Shown here: in pieces, positions 16,537-25,214 of the stretch | How positions within the stretch are numbered: the first letter of the stretch is position 1 | Layout: every line of letters starts with the position of its first letter | Origin: Methanocorpusculum sp. | GTDB taxonomy: Archaea; Halobacteriota; Methanomicrobia; Methanomicrobiales; Methanocorpusculaceae | DNA length: 64,000 nucleotides | Assembly: GCA_029987115.1 (NCBI GenBank) | Contig: DALTWK010000005.1 | Span: 1-64,000 of the forward strand | Reading direction: 5' to 3' | Made by a program: the position numbers and the translations under genes | Notes under the pieces: model-generated | What the model saw: only the letters and a program-made list of their open reading frames with translations | Told to the model about the DNA's origin: nothing | Database searches by the model: none

Positions 16537-17997
16537 GTGTCAGAAATGAAAGAAAATCTAGCACTCGTTTGTGACTTTTATGAGTTCACGATGGGGAACG
16601 GATATTTGCAGGCAGGGATAAAGGACAAAATCACATACTTTGATGTTTTCTTCCGTTCGGTTCCGGACGGAGCAGGATTTGCCATTGCTGCTGGTCTTGA
16701 GCAGATTATTGATTATGTTAAGAACCTCCACTTTGACCAAGAAGATATTGAATACTTCCGTTCAAAAGCCATCTTTTCGGAAGAGTTTTTGACTTATCTA
16801 AAGAATATCAAATTCACAGGTGATATTTATGCTGTGCCTGAAGGAACGCCGGTCTTCCCGAATGAACCTATTTTAACCGTGAAGGCCCCCGCTCCCCAGG
16901 CACAACTTTTGGAAACCTTCATACTCTTGTCACTGAATCACTCTTCACTGATAGCGACTAAGGCCAACCGTATCTGCCGTGCGGCTCGTGGACGTGCTGT
17001 ACTAGAGTTTGGTAGCCGCCGTGCTCAGGGAAAAGATGCAGCTGTCCTTGGTGCGAGAGCTGCTTACATAGGAGGATGCGCAGGAACCGCTTGTACTTTG
17101 ACTGATAAACTCTATCAGGTGCCTGCCGGTGGGACCCTTGCCCACTCATGGGTACAGATGTTTGATTCTGAGTATGAAGCATTTAAAACTTACTGTGAAA
17201 TTTACCCAACGAATGCGATACTTCTGGTTGACACCTACAACACACTTAAAAGTGGTGTCCCAAATGCGATCCGTGTCATCAAGGAGGTACTAATCCCCAA
17301 AGGAATTACCAATTATGGCATTCGTCTTGATTCAGGAGATATCGCTTATCTTTCTAAAATGGCTAGGAAAATGCTAGATAATGCGGGTCTAACCGATGCG
17401 AAGATTTACGCATCTAACTCGCTGGATGAATACACAATTTCGTCATTGATGGCGGAAGGTGCAAAACTCGATGTCTTTGGCGTTGGAGAGCGGATGATTA
17501 CCTCCTCATCCAACCCAATCTTTGGTTGTGTTTACAAACTGGCTGCAGTTGAGGATGGCGGTGTAATTATTCCGAAAATAAAAATAAGCGAGGATGCAGT
17601 TAAGGTTACCAATCCACACTTTAAAAAGGTTTACCGTCTATTTGACAATGCTAGCGGCATGGCAGTTGCTGATCTCTTGTGCGTCTACGACGAAGTTATC
17701 GACGAGACTAAACCGCTTACTATTTTCGATCAAATGAGCACGTGGAAGACTAGCACGCTTACTAACTTTACGGCCAAGGAATTGCTAGTTCCCATATTTA
17801 TAGATGGTAAACTTGTGTATCATGTCCCACCAATTTCCGATGTAAAGAAGTACTGTGCAGAAGAGCTAGAGAAAATATGGGACGAGGTCAAGCGGTTTGA
17901 ACATCCACACCGATACTATGTAGATTTATCTACCAAACTCTGGAACATCAAACACAGTCTCATCCATGATATGGCCGACAAGATTAGAAATCTTTAA
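16537..17997 (+). CDS. pncB: nicotinate phosphoribosyltransferase
   Basis: A 486-residue enzyme that makes nicotinate mononucleotide from nicotinate and PRPP. The N-terminal DFYEFTMGNGYLQAG, the GSRRAQG phosphate-site motif and GIRLDSGD are typical of NAPRTase. I choose the GTG at 16537 because AGGTGA ends 4 bases before it. The next ATG (16546) lies 13 bases from that site, which is too far. It forms an operon with pncA, so nicotinamide recycling is encoded as a unit. The length is normal. Confidence 0.94.
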   Translation: MSEMKENLALVCDFYEFTMGNGYLQAGIKDKITYFDVFFRSVPDGAGFAIAAGLEQIIDYVKNLHFDQEDIEYFRSKAIFSEEFLTYLKNIKFTGDIYAVPEGTPVFPNEPILTVKAPAPQAQLLETFILLSLNHSSLIATKANRICRAARGRAVLEFGSRRAQGKDAAVLGARAAYIGGCAGTACTLTDKLYQVPAGGTLAHSWVQMFDSEYEAFKTYCEIYPTNAILLVDTYNTLKSGVPNAIRVIKEVLIPKGITNYGIRLDSGDIAYLSKMARKMLDNAGLTDAKIYASNSLDEYTISSLMAEGAKLDVFGVGERMITSSSNPIFGCVYKLAAVEDGGVIIPKIKISEDAVKVTNPHFKKVYRLFDNASGMAVADLLCVYDEVIDETKPLTIFDQMSTWKTSTLTNFTAKELLVPIFIDGKLVYHVPPISDVKKYCAEELEKIWDEVKRFEHPHRYYVDLSTKLWNIKHSLIHDMADKIRNL

Positions 17998-18002
17998 GTT
18001 AT

Positions 18003-18065
18003 ATTTTTTTTATTCATGAGAGGAGCTATGAGGATTTCGTGATTAATTCATGGAATCTCATGAAT
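18003..18065 (+). terminator. T-run and inverted repeat between pncB and ppi
   Basis: ATATTTTTTTTATTC directly after the pncB stop is a typical archaeal T-tract terminator. A perfect 7-base inverted repeat, ATTCATG (18046-18052) and CATGAAT (18059-18065), with a 6-base loop lies further on in this convergent gap. It could be part of the terminator for either gene or an unrelated operator. Confidence 0.5.
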
Positions 18066-18135
18066 TATTGTTTGATGATGTCAACAGATAATTCTATGAT
18101 ACTATATATAATTTTGAACTCTGAAAAAGAAGAAG

Positions 18136-18594
18136 TTAGAGGAGGACAGCTTCGTTAATGATGACGTCTTCCAATGGTTTATCGTTGTAATTTGTTTTGA
18201 CTTTACCGATTGTATCAACGACATCCATTCCATCGATGACTTTACCGAATGCTGGGTGGTGCTTGTCGAGGTAGTTGTTGTTGACAAGATTGATGAAGAA
18301 TTGGCTTCCTCCTGTGTTTGGTCCAGCATTTGCCATGGATATGGTTCCGCGATTGTTTCTGTTGTCTGGCATAAACTCGTCTTTAATCTGGTATCCAGGC
18401 CCTCCACGTCCGGTTCCTGTTGGATCACCTCCTTGAATCATGAATCCGTCAATTACACGGTGGAAGATAACTCCGTTGTAGAATCCTTTTCCAACGAGCG
18501 TTACAAAATTTCCGGAGGTAATTGGCATATCCTCACGGAGTTCCAGAGTGATATCTCCCTTATTTGTTTTCAGGAGAACTTTCTGTCCAGTCAT
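18136..18594 (-). CDS. peptidyl-prolyl cis-trans isomerase, cyclophilin type
   Basis: A 152-residue cyclophilin that speeds proline isomerisation in the cytoplasm. It begins [19 protein letters not shown]. Active-site residues are present: FHR at 44-46 ([21 protein letters not shown]), then [16 protein letters not shown] and HPAFGKV. The frame extends upstream, but that part encodes non-conserved sequence, so I place the start at 18594. There is no signal peptide. Confidence 0.95.
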   Translation of the reverse strand: MTGQKVLLKTNKGDITLELREDMPITSGNFVTLVGKGFYNGVIFHRVIDGFMIQGGDPTGTGRGGPGYQIKDEFMPDNRNNRGTISMANAGPNTGGSQFFINLVNNNYLDKHHPAFGKVIDGMDVVDTIGKVKTNYNDKPLEDVIINEAVLL

Positions 18595-18661
18595 ATTTAG
18601 ATTTAGGAATTGAAGAATGATAAACATGAAGGTTATCAACTTACAATAGAATAAGTAACAC

Positions 18662-19816
18662 ATGAAAAATCCTTTCCATGTTATGATTATTCCAACGCTT
18701 GGGTGTCCCGGGCGCTGCAAATACTGCTGGAGTTCTGACGAGAATTCTCCCAAGATGACCCTTGAGACTGCACGGGATATTGTCGAATGGCTCAAACCCC
18801 TCAAGGAAAATCACGTTACGATAACATTCCACGGGGGAGAACCACTTCTCGCAGGAGCAGATTATTACCGAACTGTCCTACCGATGATTTCAAAAGAACT
18901 GGCGCATATGCATCCGGAATTTGCAATGCAGACCAATCTTTGGCTAATGGACGATGAACTTGCTGATATTCTTTCAGAGTATCATGTGCCTATTGGCTCG
19001 TCCATCGACGGTCCAATCGATCTCACCAACTACCAGCGAGGGGATGAATATTTTGAACGGTGTATGGAGGGGTATCACACCGCAATCACTCATGGTCTTT
19101 TGGTTCGTTTTATTTGTACATTCACAAATTCTTCAATAAAAAGAAAGGAAGATATTGTATCATTTTTCAAGGAAATGGGATGGGTTATGAAACTTCATCC
19201 AGCACTTCCGTCTCTCAAAGGTGATAATCCGAACGAATGGATGCTTGAACCTAGTGAATATGGGGATCTGCTAATTTGGTTATTAGACATCGCAATAGAG
19301 ACTCCGTCATTTGAAATAATGAACGTTAACGATCTCTGCCGCTGTGTTTTCACTGGTGCCGGCAGTGTTTGTACCTATGCTGATTGTATGGGGACAACCT
19401 TTGCAGTTGGCCCCTCGGGAGAAATCTATCCATGTTACCGTTTTATCGGCATGCCTGAGTGGGTAATGGGTCACGTAAAGGACAAACCGACAATAGATGA
19501 TTTGATGGCAAGTCCTGCTGGAAAACGAATGCTTTTATTCAAGGCTTTTGTTGATAGTGAGTGTAAGGATTGTCGTCACATCGGTTACTGCCGGGGTGGC
19601 TGTCCATACAATGCCATTGTTCCTACGAAAGGAGAGCTATGTGGCGTTGATCCTCATTGTATTGCATACAAGAAAATCTTTGATGAAATATGTGATAGGT
19701 TGGAAAAGGAGATGTCATCCAACAACATGACTACGGGTTCGCGTGTATCCCGCGTCAAACGGAATGAAAAATCAAAAATTCTTCCATTAATTCAGCGCAT
19801 AGTCGAAAAGAAATAA
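18662..19816 (+). CDS. radical SAM/SPASM enzyme, probable peptide modifier
   Basis: A 384-residue enzyme. The radical SAM cluster CX3CX2C is at Cys15, 19 and 22 (GCPGRCKYC), and TFHGGEPLL follows at the SAM site. The C-terminal SPASM region has [25 protein letters not shown] and CGVDPHC, enough cysteines for auxiliary Fe-S clusters. This resembles anaerobic sulfatase-maturase-like proteins and the methanogen radical SAM family named after Mhun_1560, predicted to modify peptides. That subfamily call is from memory. It is divergent from the cyclophilin gene, and I see no obvious precursor peptide nearby. Confidence 0.85.
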   Translation: MKNPFHVMIIPTLGCPGRCKYCWSSDENSPKMTLETARDIVEWLKPLKENHVTITFHGGEPLLAGADYYRTVLPMISKELAHMHPEFAMQTNLWLMDDELADILSEYHVPIGSSIDGPIDLTNYQRGDEYFERCMEGYHTAITHGLLVRFICTFTNSSIKRKEDIVSFFKEMGWVMKLHPALPSLKGDNPNEWMLEPSEYGDLLIWLLDIAIETPSFEIMNVNDLCRCVFTGAGSVCTYADCMGTTFAVGPSGEIYPCYRFIGMPEWVMGHVKDKPTIDDLMASPAGKRMLLFKAFVDSECKDCRHIGYCRGGCPYNAIVPTKGELCGVDPHCIAYKKIFDEICDRLEKEMSSNNMTTGSRVSRVKRNEKSKILPLIQRIVEKK

Positions 19817-19904
19817 CATTATACTTTTTAATTCTTGTGAAACTTGGGTGCAGATTCTGCACCCGGCTTCAAATCCAAAAAGAAATGGTTTATCAGAAGC
19901 AGAA

Positions 19905-20747
19905 TTACTCTGGCTTGCTGATAAGTGCGACTTTGGAGACGATTTCTCCGGTCTTCTTGTGTGGCTTGCGGATAACGCCGTCGCAGCCTTTCTCAAGTTC
20001 GCGTGCCTGGTCACAGAGTGCTGCTGCTGCGCGCATTACTTCGTGTGCGGAACAGACGATTGGGATGTAGTCAGTCCACTCTTTGGTCATGAAGCAGCCT
20101 TTAACGTTGATGCCTGCAACGGACTGTGCCATTTCGTATGCTGCACGTGCCTTTGCCTGTGCGTACGGGTTGGTGAATTCGCCCTTGGTTGCGTTGTCAG
20201 AGTTGACAACCATCTTCGGGAGCTCGAGTTCTGCGCCCTTCTTGCCTGCCTTAACCTGGTCGATGACTGCATCGAGTGCGGTCTGGAGTTTACGGAATGC
20301 ACCGGTGGTTGCAAGAACCTTAATGAGGTTTCCGTTGTAGTCTGCCATCTCTACTGGGTCAAGGAATTCGCGGCGTGCACCAATCATTGCATCTGCCTTC
20401 ATGATGATGTATCCGAAACCGGATGCTTTGAGTGCTTCCCATCCCTCTTTCTTGTTTGTGACATCATCAGTGATAACGATGACTGGAATGCCTGCTGCCT
20501 TAAGTTCTTCGCGTGCGCCGACTGGTCCCTCAAGAACTCCGTTCGGGGAAACAACGATTGCAAAGTCTGGCTGCCATGCTTTCAGGTTAGAAACAACACG
20601 GTCAACATCTTCCTTCTGCAGTTTAGTTCCAGAGGTTGCCATGAAGGTCATCATGTCTTCACGGTCTGCACGCTCATCAAGAAGAAGCTCTGCCATAACA
20701 CCAGATGCGATGTTGCCGAGCTTTGCGACTCCTACCTTTACTACCAT
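19905..20747 (-). CDS. mtd: F420-dependent methylenetetrahydromethanopterin dehydrogenase
   Basis: A 280-residue enzyme of the CO2-reduction pathway. It reduces methenyl-H4MPT to methylene-H4MPT with reduced F420. The N-terminus [28 protein letters not shown] and the block [28 protein letters not shown] are diagnostic. GAGGTG lies 8 bases before the ATG at 20747, so that start is preferred over one 18 bases upstream. It is a single gene with its own promoter, divergent from tfx. Its codon use looks strongly biased, as expected for an abundant protein. Confidence 0.98.
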   Translation of the reverse strand: MVVKVGVAKLGNIASGVMAELLLDERADREDMMTFMATSGTKLQKEDVDRVVSNLKAWQPDFAIVVSPNGVLEGPVGAREELKAAGIPVIVITDDVTNKKEGWEALKASGFGYIIMKADAMIGARREFLDPVEMADYNGNLIKVLATTGAFRKLQTALDAVIDQVKAGKKGAELELPKMVVNSDNATKGEFTNPYAQAKARAAYEMAQSVAGINVKGCFMTKEWTDYIPIVCSAHEVMRAAAALCDQARELEKGCDGVIRKPHKKTGEIVSKVALISKPE

Positions 20748-20795
20748 ATTTAATACACCTCTCATTTGGTTTGAATGAGAACATTAATTGTTTCG

Positions 20796-20818
20796 ACAAG
20801 AGTGAATATAAGGCTTGT
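20796..20818 (-). promoter_or_regulatory. mtd promoter with flanking inverted repeat
   Basis: On the minus strand CCTTATATTCA (about 20803-20813) is a good TATA box, with the mtd ATG about 60 bases downstream. It is flanked by ACAAG (20796-20800) and CTTGT (20814-20818), a 5-base inverted repeat with a 13-base spacer. The same spacer length separates the repeat around the tfx TATA box, though the arms differ. Confidence 0.5.
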
Positions 20819-21015
20819 GACTTGACACCCTTTGATACGAGAAATGGTTAAAATGGCGGTTATCTGTCAATCTAACGAAAAACTCGTGACCAATCTTTTG
20901 AATGCTAAAAATAATTTGTCAGATTTTTTGTGATTTTTAACCTCTCCATATATTATCGTGGAAAAAAACTCTGCGCGGAGATGTCGGAAATTCAGTTAAG
21001 TTAACTTGTTAATGG

Positions 21016-21042
21016 TTCAATCAAAGTATTTATTCGATTGAA
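21016..21042 (+). promoter_or_regulatory. tfx promoter inside an inverted repeat
   Basis: TTCAATC (21016-21022) and GATTGAA (21036-21042) form a perfect 7-base inverted repeat with a 13-base spacer that contains the TATA-like GTATTTATT. The tfx ATG at 21058 lies 25-30 bases from the TATA box, so the message is nearly leaderless. The arrangement suits repression by a dimer, possibly Tfx itself. Confidence 0.55.
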
Positions 21043-21057
21043 TGCCTATTCATAAGC

Positions 21058-21462
21058 ATGAAAGATACTCTCCTGACAGATCGACAGAAAGAAGTTCTCC
21101 GTTTTCGGAGACAAGGTATGACACAACAGGAGATTGCTAATCGTCTTGGGACCTCTAAAGCGAATATCTGTACTATTGAAAAATCTGCTCATGAGAATAT
21201 TCGCCGTGCAAAAGAAACCATTGAATTCCTTTACACACTGGATGCTGAAGAACTCTGTATCATCGAAAATGGAACCGATTTGATGAATGCTCCAAAGCAA
21301 ATTTATGCAGAAGCGTCACGAAAACAGGTGAAAATCCGTCTTGATACATTTAGTCTCATTAACGCCGTAAACAATGGCGTCCCAGAGAAAATTAAAGGAC
21401 GTCTGGTCAAAGACAACATCTGTGTTTATATTAATAAAGATGGGGACCTCTATTTCAGTTAA
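21058..21462 (+). CDS. tfx: Tfx-family DNA-binding regulator
   Basis: A 134-residue regulator of the methanogen Tfx family. Residues 5-60 form a sigma-like HTH (LTDRQKEVLRFRRQGMTQQEIANRLGTSKANICTIEKSA). The C-terminal part (about 65-134) is the Tfx-specific domain. In Methanothermobacter, Tfx binds near the molybdenum formylmethanofuran dehydrogenase operon. Here it lies divergent from mtd, another CO2-reduction gene, across a 310-base gap, so regulation of mtd is possible. No fmd/fwd genes are in view. Confidence 0.93.
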   Translation: MKDTLLTDRQKEVLRFRRQGMTQQEIANRLGTSKANICTIEKSAHENIRRAKETIEFLYTLDAEELCIIENGTDLMNAPKQIYAEASRKQVKIRLDTFSLINAVNNGVPEKIKGRLVKDNICVYINKDGDLYFS

Positions 21463-21510
21463 ATAATATCTGATGCCTCTCTGTTAAGACAGTTCGCCAT
21501 GGGGAAGGTT

Positions 21511-21520
21511 TTATTATATA
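21511..21520 (+). promoter_or_regulatory. TATA box for the structured RNA / rpl3 leader
   Basis: TTATTATATA within GGTTTTATTATATATTG is a strong archaeal TATA match. A start site about 25 bases on would fall near 21541, where the first of a long run of hairpins begins. I find no comparably good TATA box closer to rpl3. Confidence 0.55.
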
Positions 21521-21538
21521 TTGCGGATAATATAATAA

Positions 21539-22000
21539 AGCCTTTAAAAAAGGCTGATATCAGCAAATTCTGCTGTATTATGTGGATATCCAGTTGGTGC
21601 AAATCAGTGAAATTTCGCTTGGATTTGCAAATGTGTTACTTAGAACGGTGAAATCCGTGGCTAAGTTTAAGACCTACATAGGTCTGATGAAACGCGCAGG
21701 GCGAACGTCTTTGATGTGCCCATCCTGCTAGACAGGAGCGCGTTAATGTCAGGTTCTCTTTCCGTGAGACTTGGAAATTATCGCTTGAAATAGAGCGCAC
21801 CGCGGCATTTTTGCCGGGTGATCGGGCGAACTACGATAAGACGTTATCGTGTTCAAATTTGGATATCCGAATTGGATTATCAAGGACAACCCGTCATTTC
21901 AGTCCACCTGCAAAGCAGGAGACCAAGACAAACGTGTCCCGCAGGTCGATTCCCTTGAGGAAGCCGGCGGTGAAAGATAGGCTGTCATATTTGGTGACAA
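21539..22000 (+). ncRNA. densely structured RNA of unknown type, or long leader of the rpl3 operon
   Basis: The 600 bases between tfx and rpl3 contain no credible gene but at least ten hairpins in succession. Examples are AGCCTTT/AAAGGCT (21539-21555), CAGCA/TGCTG (21561-21575), a 13-pair stem at 21598-21629, ACTTAG-ACGG/CCGT-CTAAGT (21638-21666), GACCT/AGGTC (21671-21684) and an apparent three-way junction closed by AACGCGC/GCGCGTT (21691-21744). Others are CACC-CGGCA/TGCCG-GGTG (21798-21820), GAAC-ACGATAA/TTATCGT-GTTC (21828-21854) and GTC-CCTGC/GCAGG-GAC (21902-21923). GGATATCC followed by A and TTGG occurs twice, at 21584 and 21861. I could not match it to RNase P, SRP or rRNA. It could be a stable ncRNA or the 5' leader of the ribosomal operon. 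Confidence 0.65.
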
Positions 22001-22063
22001 CCAGCAGAAGGCTTGAAAAACTTGAAAAAGTAGTTTCAGGCATTATCAGGATTGAATTAAAAC

Positions 22064-23068
22064 ATGAGAACAGTGAGACCCAGAGCAGGTTCACTCGCAT
22101 TCTATCCGCGTAAGCGTGCGAAGGACATCGTACCAAAGTACCAGTCCTGGCCAGCATACGAAGGACAGCCAATGCTTCAGGGTTTTGCCGGTTACAAGGC
22201 AGGCATGACCCACGTGATCATGATTGATGATCACAAAAAGAGTCCGACTGAGGGTAAGGAAGTAATGGTCCCAGTGACCGTAATTGAAATTCCGCCGATG
22301 ACTGTAGCTGCAATCCGCGTCTACGTCAAAGACACCTACGGTAAGCACCCGTTAACAGAGGTGTGGGCGGAAAACACCGAAGCACTCACCGGAAGAATCA
22401 CAAAAACAAAGACCAACAACGCAGCAAAGGCTGTTGAGAAGATTAATGCAGCAATTGCAGACGTTGTTGAAGTTATGGTTTTGATGTACACCAAACCAAC
22501 CGCAGTTACCGGTGTCCCGAAAAAGATCCCTGACCTTATGGAAATCCGTGTCGCGGGTGGAAGCATTGCAGATCGTTTTGCATATGCACAGTCCATCCTC
22601 GGCACCGAGATTGATATGAAGTCTCTCTTTACCGATGGTCAGTTTGCCGATATCTCAGGCATAACAAAGGGTAAAGGATTCCAGGGTGCAGTCAAGAGAT
22701 TCGGTATCACCCTCCGTAAAAGGAAGCACTCTCGTGCAAAGAAGACGAGACACATCGGTACTCTCGGTCCGTGGCACCCGCATCACGTTCGCTGGCAGGT
22801 TCCAATGCCAGGACAGACTGGATTCCACCAGAGAACCGAGTTTAACAAGCGCATCATCAAGATTGGGGACAATCCGGATGAGATTAATCCTGCAGGAGGA
22901 TTCCTCCACTATGGTCTTATTCGCGGAAACTACGTCTTAATCAAAGGCAGTATCCCAGGACCTGCAAAGCGCTTAGTCAGAATCAGATCTGCAACCCGTA
23001 TGGGTGAACAGAAGAAAGTCCAGACGCCGGTCGTTGAATTTGTCAGCGTCCAGAGCAAGCAGGGGTGA
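22064..23068 (+). CDS. rpl3: 50S ribosomal protein L3
   Basis: A 334-residue uL3, the normal archaeal length. It begins [19 protein letters not shown], the basic N-terminal extension typical of archaea, and contains [20 protein letters not shown] and [21 protein letters not shown], the loop that reaches the peptidyl transferase centre. It is the first gene of the large ribosomal operon and follows a long structured leader or ncRNA region. The ribosome binding site is weak (AGGA about 13 bases upstream). Confidence 0.98.
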   Translation: MRTVRPRAGSLAFYPRKRAKDIVPKYQSWPAYEGQPMLQGFAGYKAGMTHVIMIDDHKKSPTEGKEVMVPVTVIEIPPMTVAAIRVYVKDTYGKHPLTEVWAENTEALTGRITKTKTNNAAKAVEKINAAIADVVEVMVLMYTKPTAVTGVPKKIPDLMEIRVAGGSIADRFAYAQSILGTEIDMKSLFTDGQFADISGITKGKGFQGAVKRFGITLRKRKHSRAKKTRHIGTLGPWHPHHVRWQVPMPGQTGFHQRTEFNKRIIKIGDNPDEINPAGGFLHYGLIRGNYVLIKGSIPGPAKRLVRIRSATRMGEQKKVQTPVVEFVSVQSKQG

Positions 23069-23075
23069 ATGAGCA

Positions 23076-23819
23076 ATGAAAGCAAATGTAAAAGCAATTA
23101 ACGGCTCAGTTCTCCACGAAATCGAGCTCCCGGCAATCTTCAATGAAGAATATCGTCCGGACCTTATTAAGAGAGCTGTCCTCGCATACCAGAGTGAACA
23201 GTACCAGCAGTATGGTGCAGACCATTATGCAGGTATGAGAACTTCTGCAGAAGGCTGGGGTTCCAAGCGTGGTGAATCTAAGATTCCGCGTATCAAGAAC
23301 GGAAGCCGCGGAGCAAAGGTACCACAAACCAAGGGTGGACACCCGGCACACGCACCGAAAGCAGAAAAAATCCTTGTTGAGAAGATTAACAAGAAGGAGA
23401 AAGCGAAAGCAATTCGCTCCGCTATTGCAGCAACTGTCAACGCAGAACTTGTTGCAGCACGCGGACACAAATTTGAAGGCGACGCAGCAATCATCGTTGA
23501 AGACGCATTCGAATCAATCGCAAAGACTTCTGAGGTTCTACAGGCACTCTTCGCATTGGGCGTCGGTGCAGACTTAGACCGTGCAAAAGCTTCGAAGAAG
23601 GTTCGTGCAGGTCGCGGTAAGACCCGTGGACGTAGATACAAACAGGCAGTTTCTGTATTAGTTGTTACCTCCGACAAATTTGTTGCAGGAAAGAACCTTG
23701 CAGGTGTTGACTGTGTGCCAGTAAATGCTCTCAATGCAGAATTACTTGCACCTGGATGTACCGCAGGCAGACTAACAGTTTGGACCGAAGCTGCAGTCAA
23801 AAAACTTGGGGAGGCATAA
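23076..23819 (+). CDS. rpl4: 50S ribosomal protein L4
   Basis: A 247-residue uL4 (archaeal L4/L1e type). MRTSAEGWGSKRGESKIPRIKNGSRGAKVPQTKGG is the exit-tunnel loop, and KVRAGRGKTRGRRYK is the rRNA-binding stretch. It starts 7 bases after the L3 stop and is co-transcribed. Bacterial L4 regulates its own operon through the leader, which is worth recalling given the structured region before rpl3. Confidence 0.97.
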   Translation: MKANVKAINGSVLHEIELPAIFNEEYRPDLIKRAVLAYQSEQYQQYGADHYAGMRTSAEGWGSKRGESKIPRIKNGSRGAKVPQTKGGHPAHAPKAEKILVEKINKKEKAKAIRSAIAATVNAELVAARGHKFEGDAAIIVEDAFESIAKTSEVLQALFALGVGADLDRAKASKKVRAGRGKTRGRRYKQAVSVLVVTSDKFVAGKNLAGVDCVPVNALNAELLAPGCTAGRLTVWTEAAVKKLGEA

Positions 23820-23822
23820 ACG

Positions 23823-24071
23823 ATGACACTCGCACACCCGATTGTTAGCGAAAAGGCTATGGTCATTTTAGAGAATGTTAACCAGCTCTCTTTCATTTGC
23901 GAAAAAGAGTCTAGAAAGGAAGACATTAAGGCAGACCTTGAAAAGACCTTCGGCAAGAAGATTGTCGCAGTTAACACTATGATGACCACCAAGGGAACGA
24001 AGAAGGCAATCATTACCTTCGAAGAGGATAATGCAGCTGAAGAGATTCTCTCTCAGCTCGGAATCGTGTAA
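23823..24071 (+). CDS. rpl23: 50S ribosomal protein L23
   Basis: An 82-residue uL23, found at the polypeptide exit where SRP and the translocon dock. It has the typical AHPIVSEKAMVILE opening and the VAVNTMMTTKGTKKAIITF segment. It lies 3 bases after rpl4, and the length is normal for archaea. Confidence 0.96.
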   Translation: MTLAHPIVSEKAMVILENVNQLSFICEKESRKEDIKADLEKTFGKKIVAVNTMMTTKGTKKAIITFEEDNAAEEILSQLGIV

Positions 24072-24081
24072 GGTGAGATAA

Positions 24082-24792
24082 ATGGGACACAGAATTAGTA
24101 CACAGGCACGCGGAAAAGGCGGATCTACCTATCGCGCACCGTCACACAGGTATAAGGCCGAACTTAAGCACTTCGGTACTCCAACCCAGACTGTTCGTGC
24201 AACCGTTGCTGACATTGAACACGATCCGGCACGCCACACCCCAATCGCAGTCGTCTATATTGACGGCAAGAAAGAATATGCACTGATTACCGAAGGTGTC
24301 GGTATAGGCAAGGAACTCGCATGGGGTCCGGAAGCCAAATTAGAAAATGGTAACACTCTCCGTTTAGCCGATGTTCCGACTGGAGTTGCAGTCTGTAACA
24401 TCGAAGCACGCCCAGGGGATGGTGGCAAATTCGTCCGTGCAAGCGGAGTCCAAGCAATTGTCATTGGTAAATCCGATGGTAAAGTAGGCGTCAAGATGCC
24501 ATCTGGAAAGCCAAAATGGTTCAACGAGAATTGTCTCGCAACTATCGGACTTGTCGCAGGTGGAGGACGCAATGAAAAACCAATCCTGAAAGCAGGAAAG
24601 CAGTACCACAAGATGAAGACCTCTGCAACCCGCTGGCCAAGAGTCCGCGGTGTCGCAATGAACGTCATAGACCACCCATTCGGTGGTGGAGGACACCAGC
24701 ACCCAGGTAAACCAAAGACAGTTGCTCGTGGTACACCAGCTGGTAAGAAAGTTGGACATGTTGCAGCACGCAGAACCGGATGCCGGAGATGA
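24082..24792 (+). CDS. rpl2: 50S ribosomal protein L2
   Basis: A 236-residue uL2, one of the primary 23S rRNA binders near the peptidyl transferase centre. The signature segment WPRVRGVAMNVIDHPFGGGGHQHPGKP near the C-terminus includes the conserved His. GGTGAG precedes the ATG. It follows rpl23 in the usual S10 operon order. Confidence 0.98.
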   Translation: MGHRISTQARGKGGSTYRAPSHRYKAELKHFGTPTQTVRATVADIEHDPARHTPIAVVYIDGKKEYALITEGVGIGKELAWGPEAKLENGNTLRLADVPTGVAVCNIEARPGDGGKFVRASGVQAIVIGKSDGKVGVKMPSGKPKWFNENCLATIGLVAGGGRNEKPILKAGKQYHKMKTSATRWPRVRGVAMNVIDHPFGGGGHQHPGKPKTVARGTPAGKKVGHVAARRTGCRR

Positions 24793-24798
24793 GTTTAG

Positions 24799-25209
24799 AT
24801 GGCTAAGAAAACTACTAAGAGAATGCCGAAACGGCGTGAGGAGTATACCTATCATGGTTACAACCTTGAAGCTCTGCAGGCCATGTCTATGGAAGAACTC
24901 CTTCCGCTCATGCCGACAGGAGCACGCAGGAAAGTCCTTCGCGGATTCACCCGCGGCGAAGAGGACGTCCGTGCAAAGATTGCAGCTGGTGATGGTGTAC
25001 GTACCCACATTCGTTCAATGATTATCCTTCCGGAAATGGTCGGCAAAAAAGTCAACATCTACTCCGGTAAAGAATTCGTTGAAGTTGAGATTCCTGTCGA
25101 GGGTATTTTCCACTACTTTGGAGAATTCGCTTTGACTCGCAAGAAAGTTACCCACGGAAGCGCAGGCGTTGGCGCAACCCGGTCGAGTAAGTATGTCCCG
25201 CTGAAGTGA
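24799..25209 (+). CDS. rps19: 30S ribosomal protein S19
   Basis: A 136-residue uS19 of the small-subunit head. KKVNIYSGKEFVEVEIPVEGIFHYFGEFALTRKKVTHGSAGVGATRSSKYVPLK is the family signature region. The archaeal N-terminal extension (TYHGYNLEALQAMSMEELLPLMP) is present. It lies 6 bases after rpl2. Confidence 0.97.
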   Translation: MAKKTTKRMPKRREEYTYHGYNLEALQAMSMEELLPLMPTGARRKVLRGFTRGEEDVRAKIAAGDGVRTHIRSMIILPEMVGKKVNIYSGKEFVEVEIPVEGIFHYFGEFALTRKKVTHGSAGVGATRSSKYVPLK

Positions 25210-25214
25210 TTGTT

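Noticed and set aside
19848..20753. A 301-codon cysteine-rich frame antisense to mtd
   Set aside because: It is a mirror of the biased codon use of mtd. It has no ribosome binding site and its extreme Cys/Val composition is not protein-like.
21684..21750. Hammerhead ribozyme suggested by CTGATGA next to a stem
   Set aside because: After the AACGCGC/GCGCGTT stem the sequence is AATGTC rather than GAAA, so the catalytic core is incomplete.
21539..22063. RNase P RNA, SRP (7S) RNA or rRNA fragment upstream of rpl3
   Set aside because: The conserved GAGGAAAGTC block of RNase P, the GGAAG/AGCA helix-8 signature of SRP RNA and the TGTAAC motif are absent on either strand. I therefore call it unknown.
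21811..22113. A 100-codon open frame within the structured RNA region
   Set aside because: The translation has no recognisable motif, runs into the start of rpl3 in another frame and crosses several stable hairpins. It is likely a chance frame.
23225..24013. A 262-codon frame antisense to rpl4 and rpl23
   Set aside because: It lies wholly within well-supported ribosomal protein genes on the other strand and lacks family features.
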